NCBI GenBank assembly: GCA_937936785.1
Contig: CALDDQ010000014.1
Coordinates: 1-64,000, forward strand
DNA from: an uncultured Endomicrobiia bacterium
GTDB lineage: Bacteria; Elusimicrobiota; Endomicrobiia; DTEH01
DNA length: 64,000 nt
Direction: 5' to 3'
Below are positions 30,075 to 39,897 of the stretch, one piece after another. The first letter of the stretch is position 1. Each line of letters opens with the position of its first letter. A program made the position numbers and the translations under genes. Under the pieces are notes generated by a model that was not told the DNA's origin, ran no database searches, and saw nothing but the letters and a program-made list of their open reading frames with translations.

Positions 30075-30305
30075 ATGTTTATAAAAGTAAAAGTTTATCC
30101 AGAATCTAAACAAGATGAATTGATAAAAGAATCTAAAGATAAATTTGTGTTAAAAATTAAAGAAAAACCAAAACAAGGTTTAGCCAATATGAAAGCAATA
30201 GAAATTTTAGCTAAACATTTTAAAGTTTCTCAGAATAAAATATTTTTAATTAAAGGTCATAAGGAAAGAAATAAAATTTTTAAGATAAACAATACTTTGT
30301 ATTAA
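30075..30305 (+). CDS. DUF167 family protein (YggU-like)
   Basis: MFIKVKVYPESKQDELIKES..FVLKIKEKPKQGLANMKAIEILAKHF; start corrected from 30030. Confidence 0.85.
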   Translation: MFIKVKVYPESKQDELIKESKDKFVLKIKEKPKQGLANMKAIEILAKHFKVSQNKIFLIKGHKERNKIFKINNTLY

Positions 30306-31381
30306 ATTAAACTATTCTTTTTTGCAAGTATTAAAAAAGTATTTTTTATTATACAAGCTATAGGAACTGCAAAAAACATTCCAATAACTCCAGCAATTTT
30401 TGCTCCTGCTAAAAGTGCAAAAATTACAGTTACAGGATGCAAGTTTACACCTTTGCTAATAATTATTGGTTGAATAAAAATGTTATCTATAAGTTGGACT
30501 ATAGAAAACATCACTGCGACTTTTATCACAATATCAAAAGAGCCAAACTTAAACAATGCAATTAAAATTGCAGGTACACTACCAACAACTGGTCCTAAAT
30601 AAGGTATCATATTAGATAATCCTGCAACTAAACCGATTATTATAGCATAATCTATTTTTAATATCATTAGTCCTATTATTGACAAAAAACCTACAGTTAT
30701 TGCTTCAAAGAACTGTCCTCGTAAAAAATTGCCCCATATTTCGTCAATCTCACATATAATGCTTATTGTAGTTTCAGTATATCTGCTGGGTAAAAATTCT
30801 ATAAGTTTTCCAATAATATTTTTTCCTTCGAGTAAAAAAAAGAATGTTATTATAGGTATAAGTACTAAAATGCTAATTAAAGCAAAAAATTCTGACATAT
30901 AAGAAGGAATTTTAGATAAAAAATTTTCTGTGTATTGTTTAATATTTTGTGTTATTCTATCAAAAACTTTTTGTTCTTTAATTAAAGGATATTTATATTC
31001 TAAATTATTTTTTGTTTTTAAAAAAGTGTTTTCTGCCAGTTGTACATATTCAGGAATTTTTTTGTTTAACTGTGTTGTCTCGTTAAGAATTTTTGGTAAA
31101 AAAATTATAATGCTACCTGTGAAAAAAAATAGAAATAATAAATAAAAAACTATCACTGAGACAACTTTTTTTATACCTCTTGATTCAAGAACACCTATCA
31201 TAGGTGATAATAAATAAGCAAAGAATCCTGACAAAAAAAATGGTATAAGAATGTCTCTAACAATAAATAAAAAAAATATTATTGCAATAAAAATTATTAT
31301 AGAAATTGTTTTTTTTGACAACTTTTTTTCTTGAAATTTTTCAATATTTTGTGTTGCTAAGTGTTCTTTAATTTCGTTCAT
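30302..31381 (-). CDS. AI-2E family transporter/permease
   Basis: IPFFLSGFFAYLLSPMIGVLESRGIKK...GLVAGLSNMIPYLGPVVGSVPAILIAL...ISKGVNLHPVTVIFALLAGAKIAGVIGMFFAVPIAC. Confidence 0.93.
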   Translation of the reverse strand: MNEIKEHLATQNIEKFQEKKLSKKTISIIIFIAIIFFLFIVRDILIPFFLSGFFAYLLSPMIGVLESRGIKKVVSVIVFYLLFLFFFTGSIIIFLPKILNETTQLNKKIPEYVQLAENTFLKTKNNLEYKYPLIKEQKVFDRITQNIKQYTENFLSKIPSYMSEFFALISILVLIPIITFFFLLEGKNIIGKLIEFLPSRYTETTISIICEIDEIWGNFLRGQFFEAITVGFLSIIGLMILKIDYAIIIGLVAGLSNMIPYLGPVVGSVPAILIALFKFGSFDIVIKVAVMFSIVQLIDNIFIQPIIISKGVNLHPVTVIFALLAGAKIAGVIGMFFAVPIACIIKNTFLILAKKNSLI

Positions 31382-31399
31382 ATAATTAATTATTTATAA

Positions 31400-31882
31400 T
31401 TACTTGTGTGCGATATCACTTGTTTCTCGTAATCTTGAACTTAGTATAGCAGCTAAATTATAGATTATTTTTAATCCTTCACGAGGATTTTTTTCTATGA
31501 ACCAATCAAATTTTACTTTATAAATTAAGAATAGTATACTTTCTTTATTAGTTTTTGCAGAAGCAGAGCGTGGCAGTTCTTCAATAAGGGACATCTCACC
31601 AAAAAAGTTTCCTTCGGTTAGTGTAGTGATATTTTTTTCAACTCCTAAAGTTCCTTTTTTAAAAATAGATACTTCACCTGTTCTTATTATGAACAATGCC
31701 ACTCCAGGTTTACCTTCTTCAAAAATTAGTTCTTTTGGTTTATAAGTTTTTGTATAAATTATTTGCAAAAGTTTTCCTAACGAATTGCGTGACAAATCTT
31801 TAAATAGAGAAATACTTTTTAAAAAATTAACTTTTTCTTCAAATTCTTTATCCATTAGAATGTTTTTAAAAAATTTCATCAT
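31400..31882 (-). CDS. Cyclic nucleotide-binding domain protein (stand-alone, no HTH visible)
   Basis: LFKDLSRNSLGKLLQII...LIFEEGKPGVALFIIRTGEVSIF...FFGEMSLIEELPRSASAK. Confidence 0.9.
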   Translation of the reverse strand: MMKFFKNILMDKEFEEKVNFLKSISLFKDLSRNSLGKLLQIIYTKTYKPKELIFEEGKPGVALFIIRTGEVSIFKKGTLGVEKNITTLTEGNFFGEMSLIEELPRSASAKTNKESILFLIYKVKFDWFIEKNPREGLKIIYNLAAILSSRLRETSDIAHK

Positions 31883-32019
31883 AAAAAGTACCTCAGTTTA
31901 AAATTTTATTTTTAAAAATACAATTTTGTGTTATAAAATTCAAGTTTAGTTATAAGATTTTTAATTATTACAATGCATAATTTCAAAGTTAAGTAGTAAA
32001 AATATATTTTAAAAACATA

Positions 32020-32048
32020 TTGACAACAAAAAAATAAAATGGTAATAA
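32020..32048 (+). promoter_or_regulatory. Candidate promoter upstream of smc
   Basis: TTGACA (32020-32025), 17-nt spacer, TAATAA (32043-32048, weak -10). Confidence 0.35.
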
Positions 32049-32137
32049 ATAGCAAATAGTGGTTTTATTTGGAATTAAACAAACAAATATTTGTAAAACA
32101 AAATAATACTAATAAAGTTATAAAATAGGAGATACTT

Positions 32138-35100
32138 ATGTTAAAACGTATAGAAGTTTGTGGGTTTAAATCTTTTGCAGAAAAAACAGTTCTAAATTTT
32201 GATGGGTCGTTAAACGGTATTGTTGGACCGAATGGTTCCGGAAAATCAAATATTGTTGATGCAATAAAATGGTGTTTAGGAGAACAGGCATTATCACATA
32301 TTAGGTGTAAAAATTCAATGGATGTAATTTTTGGTGGTTCGGATTCAAAGACAATGTCAAATTATTGTGAGGTAACAGTTGTTTTTGATAACACTGCAGG
32401 TGTTTTCCCAATAGATTTTCAAGAAATTGAGATTACAAGAAAATTGTATAGAACAGGTGAAACGGAGTATTACATAAATCGTGCTCCGTGTAGGTTAAAA
32501 GATGTGAAAGATTTAATTTTAGATACTGGTTTGTCGTCATCAGGGTATGCTATAATTCCTCAAGGTAAAGTGGAATTTGTTGTAACTGCTAAACCGGAAG
32601 AAAGACGGTTGTTATTTGAGGAAACAGCTGGTGTGGCAAAGTTTAAACATCACAGGGAAGAATCATTAAGAAAACTTGAACGAGTAAAACTTGATATGGC
32701 AAGAGTTGAAGATATTTTGACATATTTAAAAGATCAAATGGCTTCTTTAGAATCTTCGGTAAAAAAAGCAAGAAATTATCAAAAATATAAGGAAGAATTA
32801 CAAGTTTTAGAATGTTCTAATATTGTTAAACAAGTAAATGATATTGAAACAAAGTTAACAAATATAAATATAGATTTTAACAACTTAAATCAAACATATG
32901 TATCACAAATGGCTGAACTTGCAAATTTGGAATCAAGAAACGTAGAGTTGAAAATTGAAATTTCAGAATGTGAAAAAAATTATATGGAATTAAAGGATGG
33001 TTTATCTCAAACAGAAACAGAAATTTCGTTGTCAACACAAAAAATAGAAAATTTGAAACAACAAGTTGTTGATTCACACAATAATATAGGAAAACTAAAT
33101 TCTGAAATACAAAGTTTAGACCAAACCATTTTTCAATACGAAACTCAACTTAAAGAATTGTTTGAAAAACAAGAAAATATAAAACAACAGTTAGAACAAG
33201 TAGGACAACAAAAACAGGTTCATCAAAAGGAATATGATTCTTATAAAACATTGATTTCAGAAAAACAAATTATTTTAAAAGAACAGAATAAACAATTGAC
33301 AGATATCGCATATAAAAAAACAAAAGTTCAAAATGACATTTCGTTAATAACACAAAAAATAAACAAGTTAAATTTAGAATTAAATTCTCTAAAAAAAGAC
33401 ATAGAGTCTAACACAAAAGATAAACTTGGAGTTGAAGAAAATGTTTCAAAACTTGAATTTAAAATGAAACAACTTACAGATGAAAAAAATAATTTTTCTT
33501 CCAATCTTTCAGAAACAGAATTTGAACTAAAAAATTTAGAAAAAACTTTGTCTGAGAAAAGAGAATTAATAGAAAACTTAAACAAAGAATTTTATGTGCT
33601 AAGTTCTAAATTAGAAAATGTTAATTCTGCAATGACTGCGATACCGTATAGTTTGCAAAAAGTGGCAAAGTATGTGGAAAGTCTAAACAATGGAAATTTT
33701 TTTGGTCCTATAAAATCATTGTTAAAACTAAATACTGAAAATTATTCTCTTATAGCATCATATTTGGGCAATAAGCTATATTGGTATGTTGCAAATACTC
33801 AACAAGACGCTATGGAACTTATTGAACAATTAAGAACTCAAAATCTTGGTTTTGCGACTATTATTGTTAAAGAAAAAATTGAACAAATGAATTTTTCTGT
33901 CATAACAAATCAAACCATATATTCTATGGTAAGTTACGATCCTCAATGGGAAAAAATTATAAAATTTTTGTTTTCTGATATTAGTTTACAAGATAATGTT
34001 TTAAAAGCAGATGTCCTTTTACATGGTGGTGGATTTGTACCCAAAGATGACGAAGAAGATCTTTTACAGTTAGAAACAAAAATAAATTCACACAAAGATT
34101 TTCTTGTTCAGGAAAATAATTTTCTAAATGAAATGAACAATAAATACTATAACTTAGTTTCACAGAAAAGTTTTTTTGAAAAACAATTGTCTGAAATTGA
34201 GAATCAGATAGTTGAAACAGAAAAAATTAAAATTGAAAAAGGACAATATTTACAAACATTAAATGAAATGGCTTTTGCTTTAGAAGAACAACATTCGCGA
34301 TACTATAAAGAATTAGAAGAGTTACAAAATTCGTTAAATATTTTTAAAAATGATTTAATAAACTTTGACAATAAAGAAAAAGAATTAAAAAATTCAGTGT
34401 CTGTGACTTCAGAAGAAATTACTCAGTTACAATCAAGTAGTATTATGGATAATTTTTTACAAATAGTGTCAGAATATAGTCGTTTAGAAGAGCAAAATAA
34501 TAATATTATAAATGAAATAAACATTAAACAAGGATTAATAAATGAAAATCATTCAAGGATAAATATTATAAAAACTGAAATTTTAGAACAAAAAAGTTTA
34601 ATCGAAAAAAATACTTTAGAAATATCTGTTCAAGAACAAAAGTTACAAGAATTACTTTCAAAAAGGACACAGTTATCTGAACAAATTAATACTGTGGTTA
34701 TGAAATTAGATCAGAAACGTTCTGATTTGGATAATTTAGAAAGTGCAATAAAATTTTTGTTAAACACAAAAGAAGAACTGCAACAACAGTTAAAAAATTA
34801 TGAATTACAAATTAATACAGAAACAAATAATAAAACGAACTATATTAACTGGTTAAATGAGAAGTATAACATATCTATAGAAGATGCAAAAAATATGTAT
34901 TCAAACTTTGATGTAGATCTTGTTCAATTAGAACGGTTAAAAAAACGGATAGAATCTATGGGAGCAATAAATCTGGCAGCACCGGAAGAATATGTTCAGT
35001 TAGAAGAAAAATATAATACTTTAATCACACAACAACAGGATTTGATCAACTCTGAACAAGATATCAAAGAAGCAATTTCTAAAATTAACGAACAAATAAA

Positions 35101-35575
35101 TAAAAATTTTAAAGAAACGTTTGAAAAAGTAAAAGAAAATTTTCAAAAATTATGCGGAATATTGTTTGAAGGTGGAAAAGCTGAATTAGTTTTAACAAAT
35201 GAAGAAAATATGTTAGAAACTGGTATTGACATTATAGTGCAACCACCAGGAAAAAAGTTACAATATATAAACTTATTATCTGGCGGAGAAAAATCATTAG
35301 TAGCATTAGCATTGTTGTTTTCATTTTTTATGGTTAGACCTTCGCCTGTATGTATTCTTGATGAAGCTGATGCGCCATTGGATGAAGCGAATGTTGTTAG
35401 GTTTATGAAATTGTTAAAAGAATTCTCAAAATCTACAAAGTTTATTTTAATTACACACATAACTAGAACAATGGAAAATTTAGATAATATTTACGGTGTT
35501 ACAATGGAAGAGCTGGGTGTTTCAAAGATAATTTCGTTAAAATTGCAAAAAGAACAATCTGAAATTGTTGCATAA
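32138..35575 (+). CDS. smc: Chromosome segregation protein SMC
   Basis: Walker A GPNGSGKSNIVDAIKWCLGEQ; long coiled coil; LLSGGEKSLVALALLF; CILDEADAPLDEANV. Confidence 0.97.
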   Translation: MLKRIEVCGFKSFAEKTVLNFDGSLNGIVGPNGSGKSNIVDAIKWCLGEQALSHIRCKNSMDVIFGGSDSKTMSNYCEVTVVFDNTAGVFPIDFQEIEITRKLYRTGETEYYINRAPCRLKDVKDLILDTGLSSSGYAIIPQGKVEFVVTAKPEERRLLFEETAGVAKFKHHREESLRKLERVKLDMARVEDILTYLKDQMASLESSVKKARNYQKYKEELQVLECSNIVKQVNDIETKLTNINIDFNNLNQTYVSQMAELANLESRNVELKIEISECEKNYMELKDGLSQTETEISLSTQKIENLKQQVVDSHNNIGKLNSEIQSLDQTIFQYETQLKELFEKQENIKQQLEQVGQQKQVHQKEYDSYKTLISEKQIILKEQNKQLTDIAYKKTKVQNDISLITQKINKLNLELNSLKKDIESNTKDKLGVEENVSKLEFKMKQLTDEKNNFSSNLSETEFELKNLEKTLSEKRELIENLNKEFYVLSSKLENVNSAMTAIPYSLQKVAKYVESLNNGNFFGPIKSLLKLNTENYSLIASYLGNKLYWYVANTQQDAMELIEQLRTQNLGFATIIVKEKIEQMNFSVITNQTIYSMVSYDPQWEKIIKFLFSDISLQDNVLKADVLLHGGGFVPKDDEEDLLQLETKINSHKDFLVQENNFLNEMNNKYYNLVSQKSFFEKQLSEIENQIVETEKIKIEKGQYLQTLNEMAFALEEQHSRYYKELEELQNSLNIFKNDLINFDNKEKELKNSVSVTSEEITQLQSSSIMDNFLQIVSEYSRLEEQNNNIINEINIKQGLINENHSRINIIKTEILEQKSLIEKNTLEISVQEQKLQELLSKRTQLSEQINTVVMKLDQKRSDLDNLESAIKFLLNTKEELQQQLKNYELQINTETNNKTNYINWLNEKYNISIEDAKNMYSNFDVDLVQLERLKKRIESMGAINLAAPEEYVQLEEKYNTLITQQQDLINSEQDIKEAISKINEQINKNFKETFEKVKENFQKLCGILFEGGKAELVLTNEENMLETGIDIIVQPPGKKLQYINLLSGGEKSLVALALLFSFFMVRPSPVCILDEADAPLDEANVVRFMKLLKEFSKSTKFILITHITRTMENLDNIYGVTMEELGVSKIISLKLQKEQSEIVA

Positions 35576-35607
35576 AGACAAGTAAAAATTTTATTAGGTT
35601 CATTAAA

Positions 35608-36348
35608 ATGTCTTTGTGTAAAATAAAAGATTTTATAATAAACTTTTCAGATAAAAGAACTATAGTTAAAATAATAGAAAATTTAATAAAACAAAATAGA
35701 ACTTCTCAAATAGTTACATTAAATCTTCTAATGTATTTATGGTCAAAAAAAGATAAAAAAACTTATAATGCAATAAAAAACGCAGCACTTGTTATTCCTG
35801 ATTCTATTGGGATAACTTTTTTCGGTAGTATACTTTTGAGGAAAAAAGTTATGCGCATTCCTGGTATTGATTTGCTAATTACATTGTGCGAATTATCAAA
35901 AGAAAAAGGTTATAAAATATACCTGCTTGGAAGTAAAGAAAATATTGTTGAACATGCAGCAGGTGTTATAAAAAAAAAGTATGGAGCTAATATCGTTGGT
36001 TTTCATCATGGTTATTTTAAAGATGATGGGAACAAAGTTGTTGAAGAAATAAACAAATTGTGCCCCGATATAATTTTTGTTGGGTTGGAATTAAAAAATC
36101 AAGAAAATTGGATTTTTAAAAATTTAAAAAGTATAAATGCAAAAGTTATAATGGGTGTTGGGGGAAGTTTTGATGTAATTAGTGGCAAACTTTTACGTGC
36201 ACCTAAATTATTTATGGTTTTAGGATTAGAATGGTTTTTTAGATTGGTTCAACAACCGTGGCGAATTTTTAGAATATTAAATTTGCCATTAGCTTTTACT
36301 ATGGTATTTTTTGATGTTATTTATGACAGTAAAGTATTAAAAATATGA
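35608..36348 (+). CDS. WecG/TagA/CpsF family glycosyltransferase
   Basis: VTLNLLMYLWSKKDKKTYNAIKNAALVIPDSIGITFFG...RIPGIDLL...YLLGSKENIVEHA. Confidence 0.93.
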   Translation: MSLCKIKDFIINFSDKRTIVKIIENLIKQNRTSQIVTLNLLMYLWSKKDKKTYNAIKNAALVIPDSIGITFFGSILLRKKVMRIPGIDLLITLCELSKEKGYKIYLLGSKENIVEHAAGVIKKKYGANIVGFHHGYFKDDGNKVVEEINKLCPDIIFVGLELKNQENWIFKNLKSINAKVIMGVGGSFDVISGKLLRAPKLFMVLGLEWFFRLVQQPWRIFRILNLPLAFTMVFFDVIYDSKVLKI

Positions 36349-37094
36349 TTTACGGAATTTTTTCAGATGTACATTCTAACAAAGAAGCTTTTGATGTGGT
36401 GATGGAGTTTTATGGTAAAAATTGGAATATAGATTATTATTTATTTTGCGGTGATATTGTAGGATATGGCCCTGAACCAAAAGAGTGCATAGACAAAATT
36501 ATGCAAATGAAAAATTTGTATGCTGTTATGGGAAACCATGAATCTGTTTTGGTAAATAAAAAATCTATATCGCAGTTTAATGAATATGCTAAAGAAACAT
36601 TACTTTGGACTAAAAAAAATATAGAAAAAGAACAGTTAGAATTTTTAAATCAATTATCACAAATAGTAGAAATAAAAGATATAACATTAGTTCATGCATC
36701 TCCTACGAAACCTCTAGAAGGATATATTTTATCTTCGCAACAGTGTTTGAATAATATAAACAAATTTTCTACAAGGATATGTTTTATCGGGCATACTCAT
36801 GAACCATTTGTTTTTGGGATTGATAAAGATAAAAATATTAGTTTTACAATGTTGAAATTTGACAATGACAAGTATGAATTAAAGTTAAACAAAGAAACAA
36901 GATATATTGTTAATGTTGGTTCTGTAGGTCAGCCGCGAGATGGTAATCCTAAAAGTTGTTGTGTGATTTATGACGATGTAAAAGATATATTGATATTTTA
37001 TAGGTTGCAATATAATATAGAACAAGTTCAAAAAAAGATGGAAAAATTTTTTTTACCAAAGTTTTTGATACAAAGATTATCCTACGGACAATAA
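36345..37094 (+). CDS. Metallophosphoesterase (YfcE/MJ0936-like)
   Basis: IYGIFSDVHSNKEAFDVV...FCGDIVGYGPEPKECID...MGNHES...GHTHEPFVF. Confidence 0.93.
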   Translation: MIYGIFSDVHSNKEAFDVVMEFYGKNWNIDYYLFCGDIVGYGPEPKECIDKIMQMKNLYAVMGNHESVLVNKKSISQFNEYAKETLLWTKKNIEKEQLEFLNQLSQIVEIKDITLVHASPTKPLEGYILSSQQCLNNINKFSTRICFIGHTHEPFVFGIDKDKNISFTMLKFDNDKYELKLNKETRYIVNVGSVGQPRDGNPKSCCVIYDDVKDILIFYRLQYNIEQVQKKMEKFFLPKFLIQRLSYGQ

Positions 37095-37141
37095 AATAGT
37101 TTGTTGTTGAAATGAAACGTTAATTTTTATATAACATAAAA

Positions 37142-37351
37142 ATGATAAAACTACACAAACTTAATGGGTTAGAAATAAGCATAAATGTTGATCACATAGA
37201 ACAAATAGAATCTGTGCCTGATACAAAGATTGTACTTACAACGGGAAACCAGATTATTGTCAAAGAAAGTATTGATGAAATTAAACAAAAAGTTGTTGAA
37301 TATAAGGCTGAGATAGAATTAGAAAAGGATAAAAAGATAAAAATTAATTAA
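37142..37351 (+). CDS. flbD: Flagellar FlbD family protein
   Basis: MIKLHKLNGLEISINVDHIEQIESVPDTKIVLTTGNQIIVKESIDEI; adjacent to motAB. Confidence 0.9.
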   Translation: MIKLHKLNGLEISINVDHIEQIESVPDTKIVLTTGNQIIVKESIDEIKQKVVEYKAEIELEKDKKIKIN

Positions 37352-37369
37352 ACTGGATGGTAAATTATT

Positions 37370-38224
37370 ATGGATATAACAACACTTATAGGAACAATAG
37401 CAGGTTTGTTATTAATAGCTTTAGGAATTACAATTCGTGGTGGAGGTTTTGATTTAGGACAATTTTTAGCTTTTTATAATTTTCCTTCGTTAATGATAAC
37501 TTTTGGAGGAGCAATTTCTGCAACTTTGGTTAATTATCCATTATCTCAGGTTGTTGGTGTAATAAAAATTGTCCGCAAAGTTCTTTCAGAAACAGGTGTT
37601 GATGCTAGTGGTATAATTGAACAGTTTGTTATTTTATCACAAAAAGCAAAAAAGGAAGGTCTTTTAGTTTTGGAAGAAGATATAAAAAAAATGGATAACG
37701 ATTTTATGCGCAGAGGTTTACAGATGGTTGTTGATGGTCAAGATGCAGATTTTATTCGTAATCTTATGGAAACAGAAGTTGCTTTTTTGCAGGAAAGACA
37801 TAAAATTGGACAGGAAATTTTTATTGCTTTAGGAACTTATTCGCCAGCATTTGGTATGTTGGGAACTATTATAGGACTTATTTTAATGCTAAGAAACTTG
37901 CAAGATCAATCTCAGATAGCATCAGGTATGGCAGTGGCACTTTTGACAACATTTTATGGTGCGGTGGCTGCATATTTAATCTTTTTACCAATAGCAGGAA
38001 AACTTAAACGGCGTAGTGAAGAAGAAGTTTTTGTAAAAGAAGTTATAATTCGTGGAATATTGTTGTTGCAATCAGGTGTTGCACCGTCTGTTATGGAGGC
38101 TAACTTGCAGGCATATTTATCGCCTGCGATGCGTAAGGTTGCTCTGGCAAAAGAAAAAGCTGCCAGAGAACAAATGTCTTCTGGTGGTGATAAAACTGTT
38201 GTGGGTAAAGAAGAGGGAAAATAA
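37370..38224 (+). CDS. motA: Flagellar motor stator protein MotA
   Basis: MDITTLIGTIAGLLLIALGITIRGG...GTYSPAFGMLGTIIGLILML...AVALLTTFYGAVAAYLIFLPIAGKLKRRS. Confidence 0.95.
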   Translation: MDITTLIGTIAGLLLIALGITIRGGGFDLGQFLAFYNFPSLMITFGGAISATLVNYPLSQVVGVIKIVRKVLSETGVDASGIIEQFVILSQKAKKEGLLVLEEDIKKMDNDFMRRGLQMVVDGQDADFIRNLMETEVAFLQERHKIGQEIFIALGTYSPAFGMLGTIIGLILMLRNLQDQSQIASGMAVALLTTFYGAVAAYLIFLPIAGKLKRRSEEEVFVKEVIIRGILLLQSGVAPSVMEANLQAYLSPAMRKVALAKEKAAREQMSSGGDKTVVGKEEGK

Positions 38225-38227
38225 TTT

Positions 38228-38893
38228 ATGCCTATAAAAAAATCTGAAGTTGGCGAAATTGGGAAACCTGCACCTACGTGGATGGTATCGTACTCAGATT
38301 TGGTTACACAAATGTTAACTTTTTTTATAATGTTGTTTGCACTTTCTTCTGCTACAACAGAAGATCAACTAAAAAAAATACAACGAAAAATAGATTCTTA
38401 TGTTATGGAAAACCAACTTGAAAAATTTGTTTCAACACGAATTACTATGAAAGAGGGGTTAATTATAACTTTTTCTGAGAAATATATGTTTGACCCTGGT
38501 AAATCAGAAATTTATCCTGAAGCTAAATTGGTTATAAAAAGCATCGCTAAACTTTTGACTGACGAACCTAATAGAATTTCAATTGAAGGACATACAGATA
38601 ACACTCCTATCGCTACAAAAGAATTTCCTTCTAACTGGGAACTATCAAACTCTCGTGCAACAAATTTGTTAAGATATTTGTTAGAAGAATTACAATTTGA
38701 ACCAAAAAGATTGACTGCAGCTGGTTTTGGAGAATGGCATCCTGTTGCTAATAACGATACTCCAGAAGGAAGAGCAAAAAACCGTCGTGTAGATATAATT
38801 GTAAGAAGAATGGATTTAGACGAGATGCGTGTTTGGAACCAAAAATTATCTCTTGCAGCAAAAGCTGTAACTAATGTTAGAGATAAAAAGTAG
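38228..38893 (+). CDS. motB: Flagellar motor stator protein MotB (OmpA-like)
   Basis: PTWMVSYSDLVTQMLTFFIMLFALS; ISIEGHTDNTPI...NWELSNSRATNLLRYL; GRAKNRRVDIIV. Confidence 0.95.
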   Translation: MPIKKSEVGEIGKPAPTWMVSYSDLVTQMLTFFIMLFALSSATTEDQLKKIQRKIDSYVMENQLEKFVSTRITMKEGLIITFSEKYMFDPGKSEIYPEAKLVIKSIAKLLTDEPNRISIEGHTDNTPIATKEFPSNWELSNSRATNLLRYLLEELQFEPKRLTAAGFGEWHPVANNDTPEGRAKNRRVDIIVRRMDLDEMRVWNQKLSLAAKAVTNVRDKK

Positions 38894-38912
38894 TTAAGAA
38901 ATAAAAACCTAT

Positions 38913-38984
<72 letters not shown>

Positions 38985-38993
38985 TGTTATTGC

Positions 38994-39007
38994 TTCTCTT
39001 AAGAGAA
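38994..39007. repeat. Perfect 14-nt palindrome between tRNA-Gly and the DUF58 gene
   Basis: TTCTCTTAAGAGAA, 9 nt after the tRNA and 4 nt before the ATG at 39012. Confidence 0.6.
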
Positions 39008-39011
39008 AAAA

Positions 39012-39893
39012 ATGAATTTAAAGTATGCAGATCCAAAAATTTTAAAGCAAATTGATCAAATAATTTTTGAATCAAAACTTCCAGTAGAAGGAAATATTTC
39101 CGGAAAACACAAAAGTAATCTAATTGGTAAATCACTTGAATTTGTTCAACATAGAGAATATTTTCAAGGTGATGATTTAAAAACTATAGATTGGAAAGTT
39201 TATGCTCGCAGAGAAAAGTTTTATATAAAACAGTATCATCAAGAGACCAATTTAAACTGTTATTTTTTGTTAGATTGTTCAGAATCTATGTTTTTTAGAT
39301 ATAAAAATGAATTAACAAAATATGAATATGCAAATAATATGATATCTTATATAAGTTACATTTTATTAAGTCAAAATGATAATGTTGGATTAATAAAATA
39401 TGATAATAAAATACAACAAATAATTTTTCCTCGTTATGGGAAAGAATATTATTACAAAATATTAAATACTCTTGATGAAATTAATTTTAACCAAAAAACA
39501 GATTGGAGCAATCTTGCAGAAAATATCTTAAAATATATTAAAAAAAATTCATTGTTGATATTAATTTCAGATTTAATCTTTGAACAAAAAAAAGTTGTTA
39601 ATATATTGAAACAACTAAATTTCTCAGAAATAAATGTTTTGGTTTTACACATAATTGAACCAGTAGAAAAAAGTTTAGAATTAGGTAGTGAAAGAATCTT
39701 GTTTGAAGATTTGGAAAATAAAAATTTAAAAATAGAGTCTAATATTGAAGATATAAAAGAATTATACCAAAAAGAGTTTATTAAACGAATAGAATTTTTT
39801 AAAAAAGAGTTTAGTAATTCCAAAATTAAATACTATGAAATATATACTGATGTAAAAATAATAGAAAACTTAAAACTTGTATTGAACGAATAA
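39012..39893 (+). CDS. DUF58 (VWA-fold) protein
   Basis: KSLEFVQHREYFQGDDLKTIDWKVYARREKFYIKQYHQETNLNCYFLLDCSESM. Confidence 0.93.
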   Translation: MNLKYADPKILKQIDQIIFESKLPVEGNISGKHKSNLIGKSLEFVQHREYFQGDDLKTIDWKVYARREKFYIKQYHQETNLNCYFLLDCSESMFFRYKNELTKYEYANNMISYISYILLSQNDNVGLIKYDNKIQQIIFPRYGKEYYYKILNTLDEINFNQKTDWSNLAENILKYIKKNSLLILISDLIFEQKKVVNILKQLNFSEINVLVLHIIEPVEKSLELGSERILFEDLENKNLKIESNIEDIKELYQKEFIKRIEFFKKEFSNSKIKYYEIYTDVKIIENLKLVLNE

Positions 39894-39897
39894 TAAA

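Noticed and set aside
38052-38237. 61-aa plus-strand ORF in another frame of motA
   Set aside because: Alternative frame of a well-supported gene; no start context or motif.
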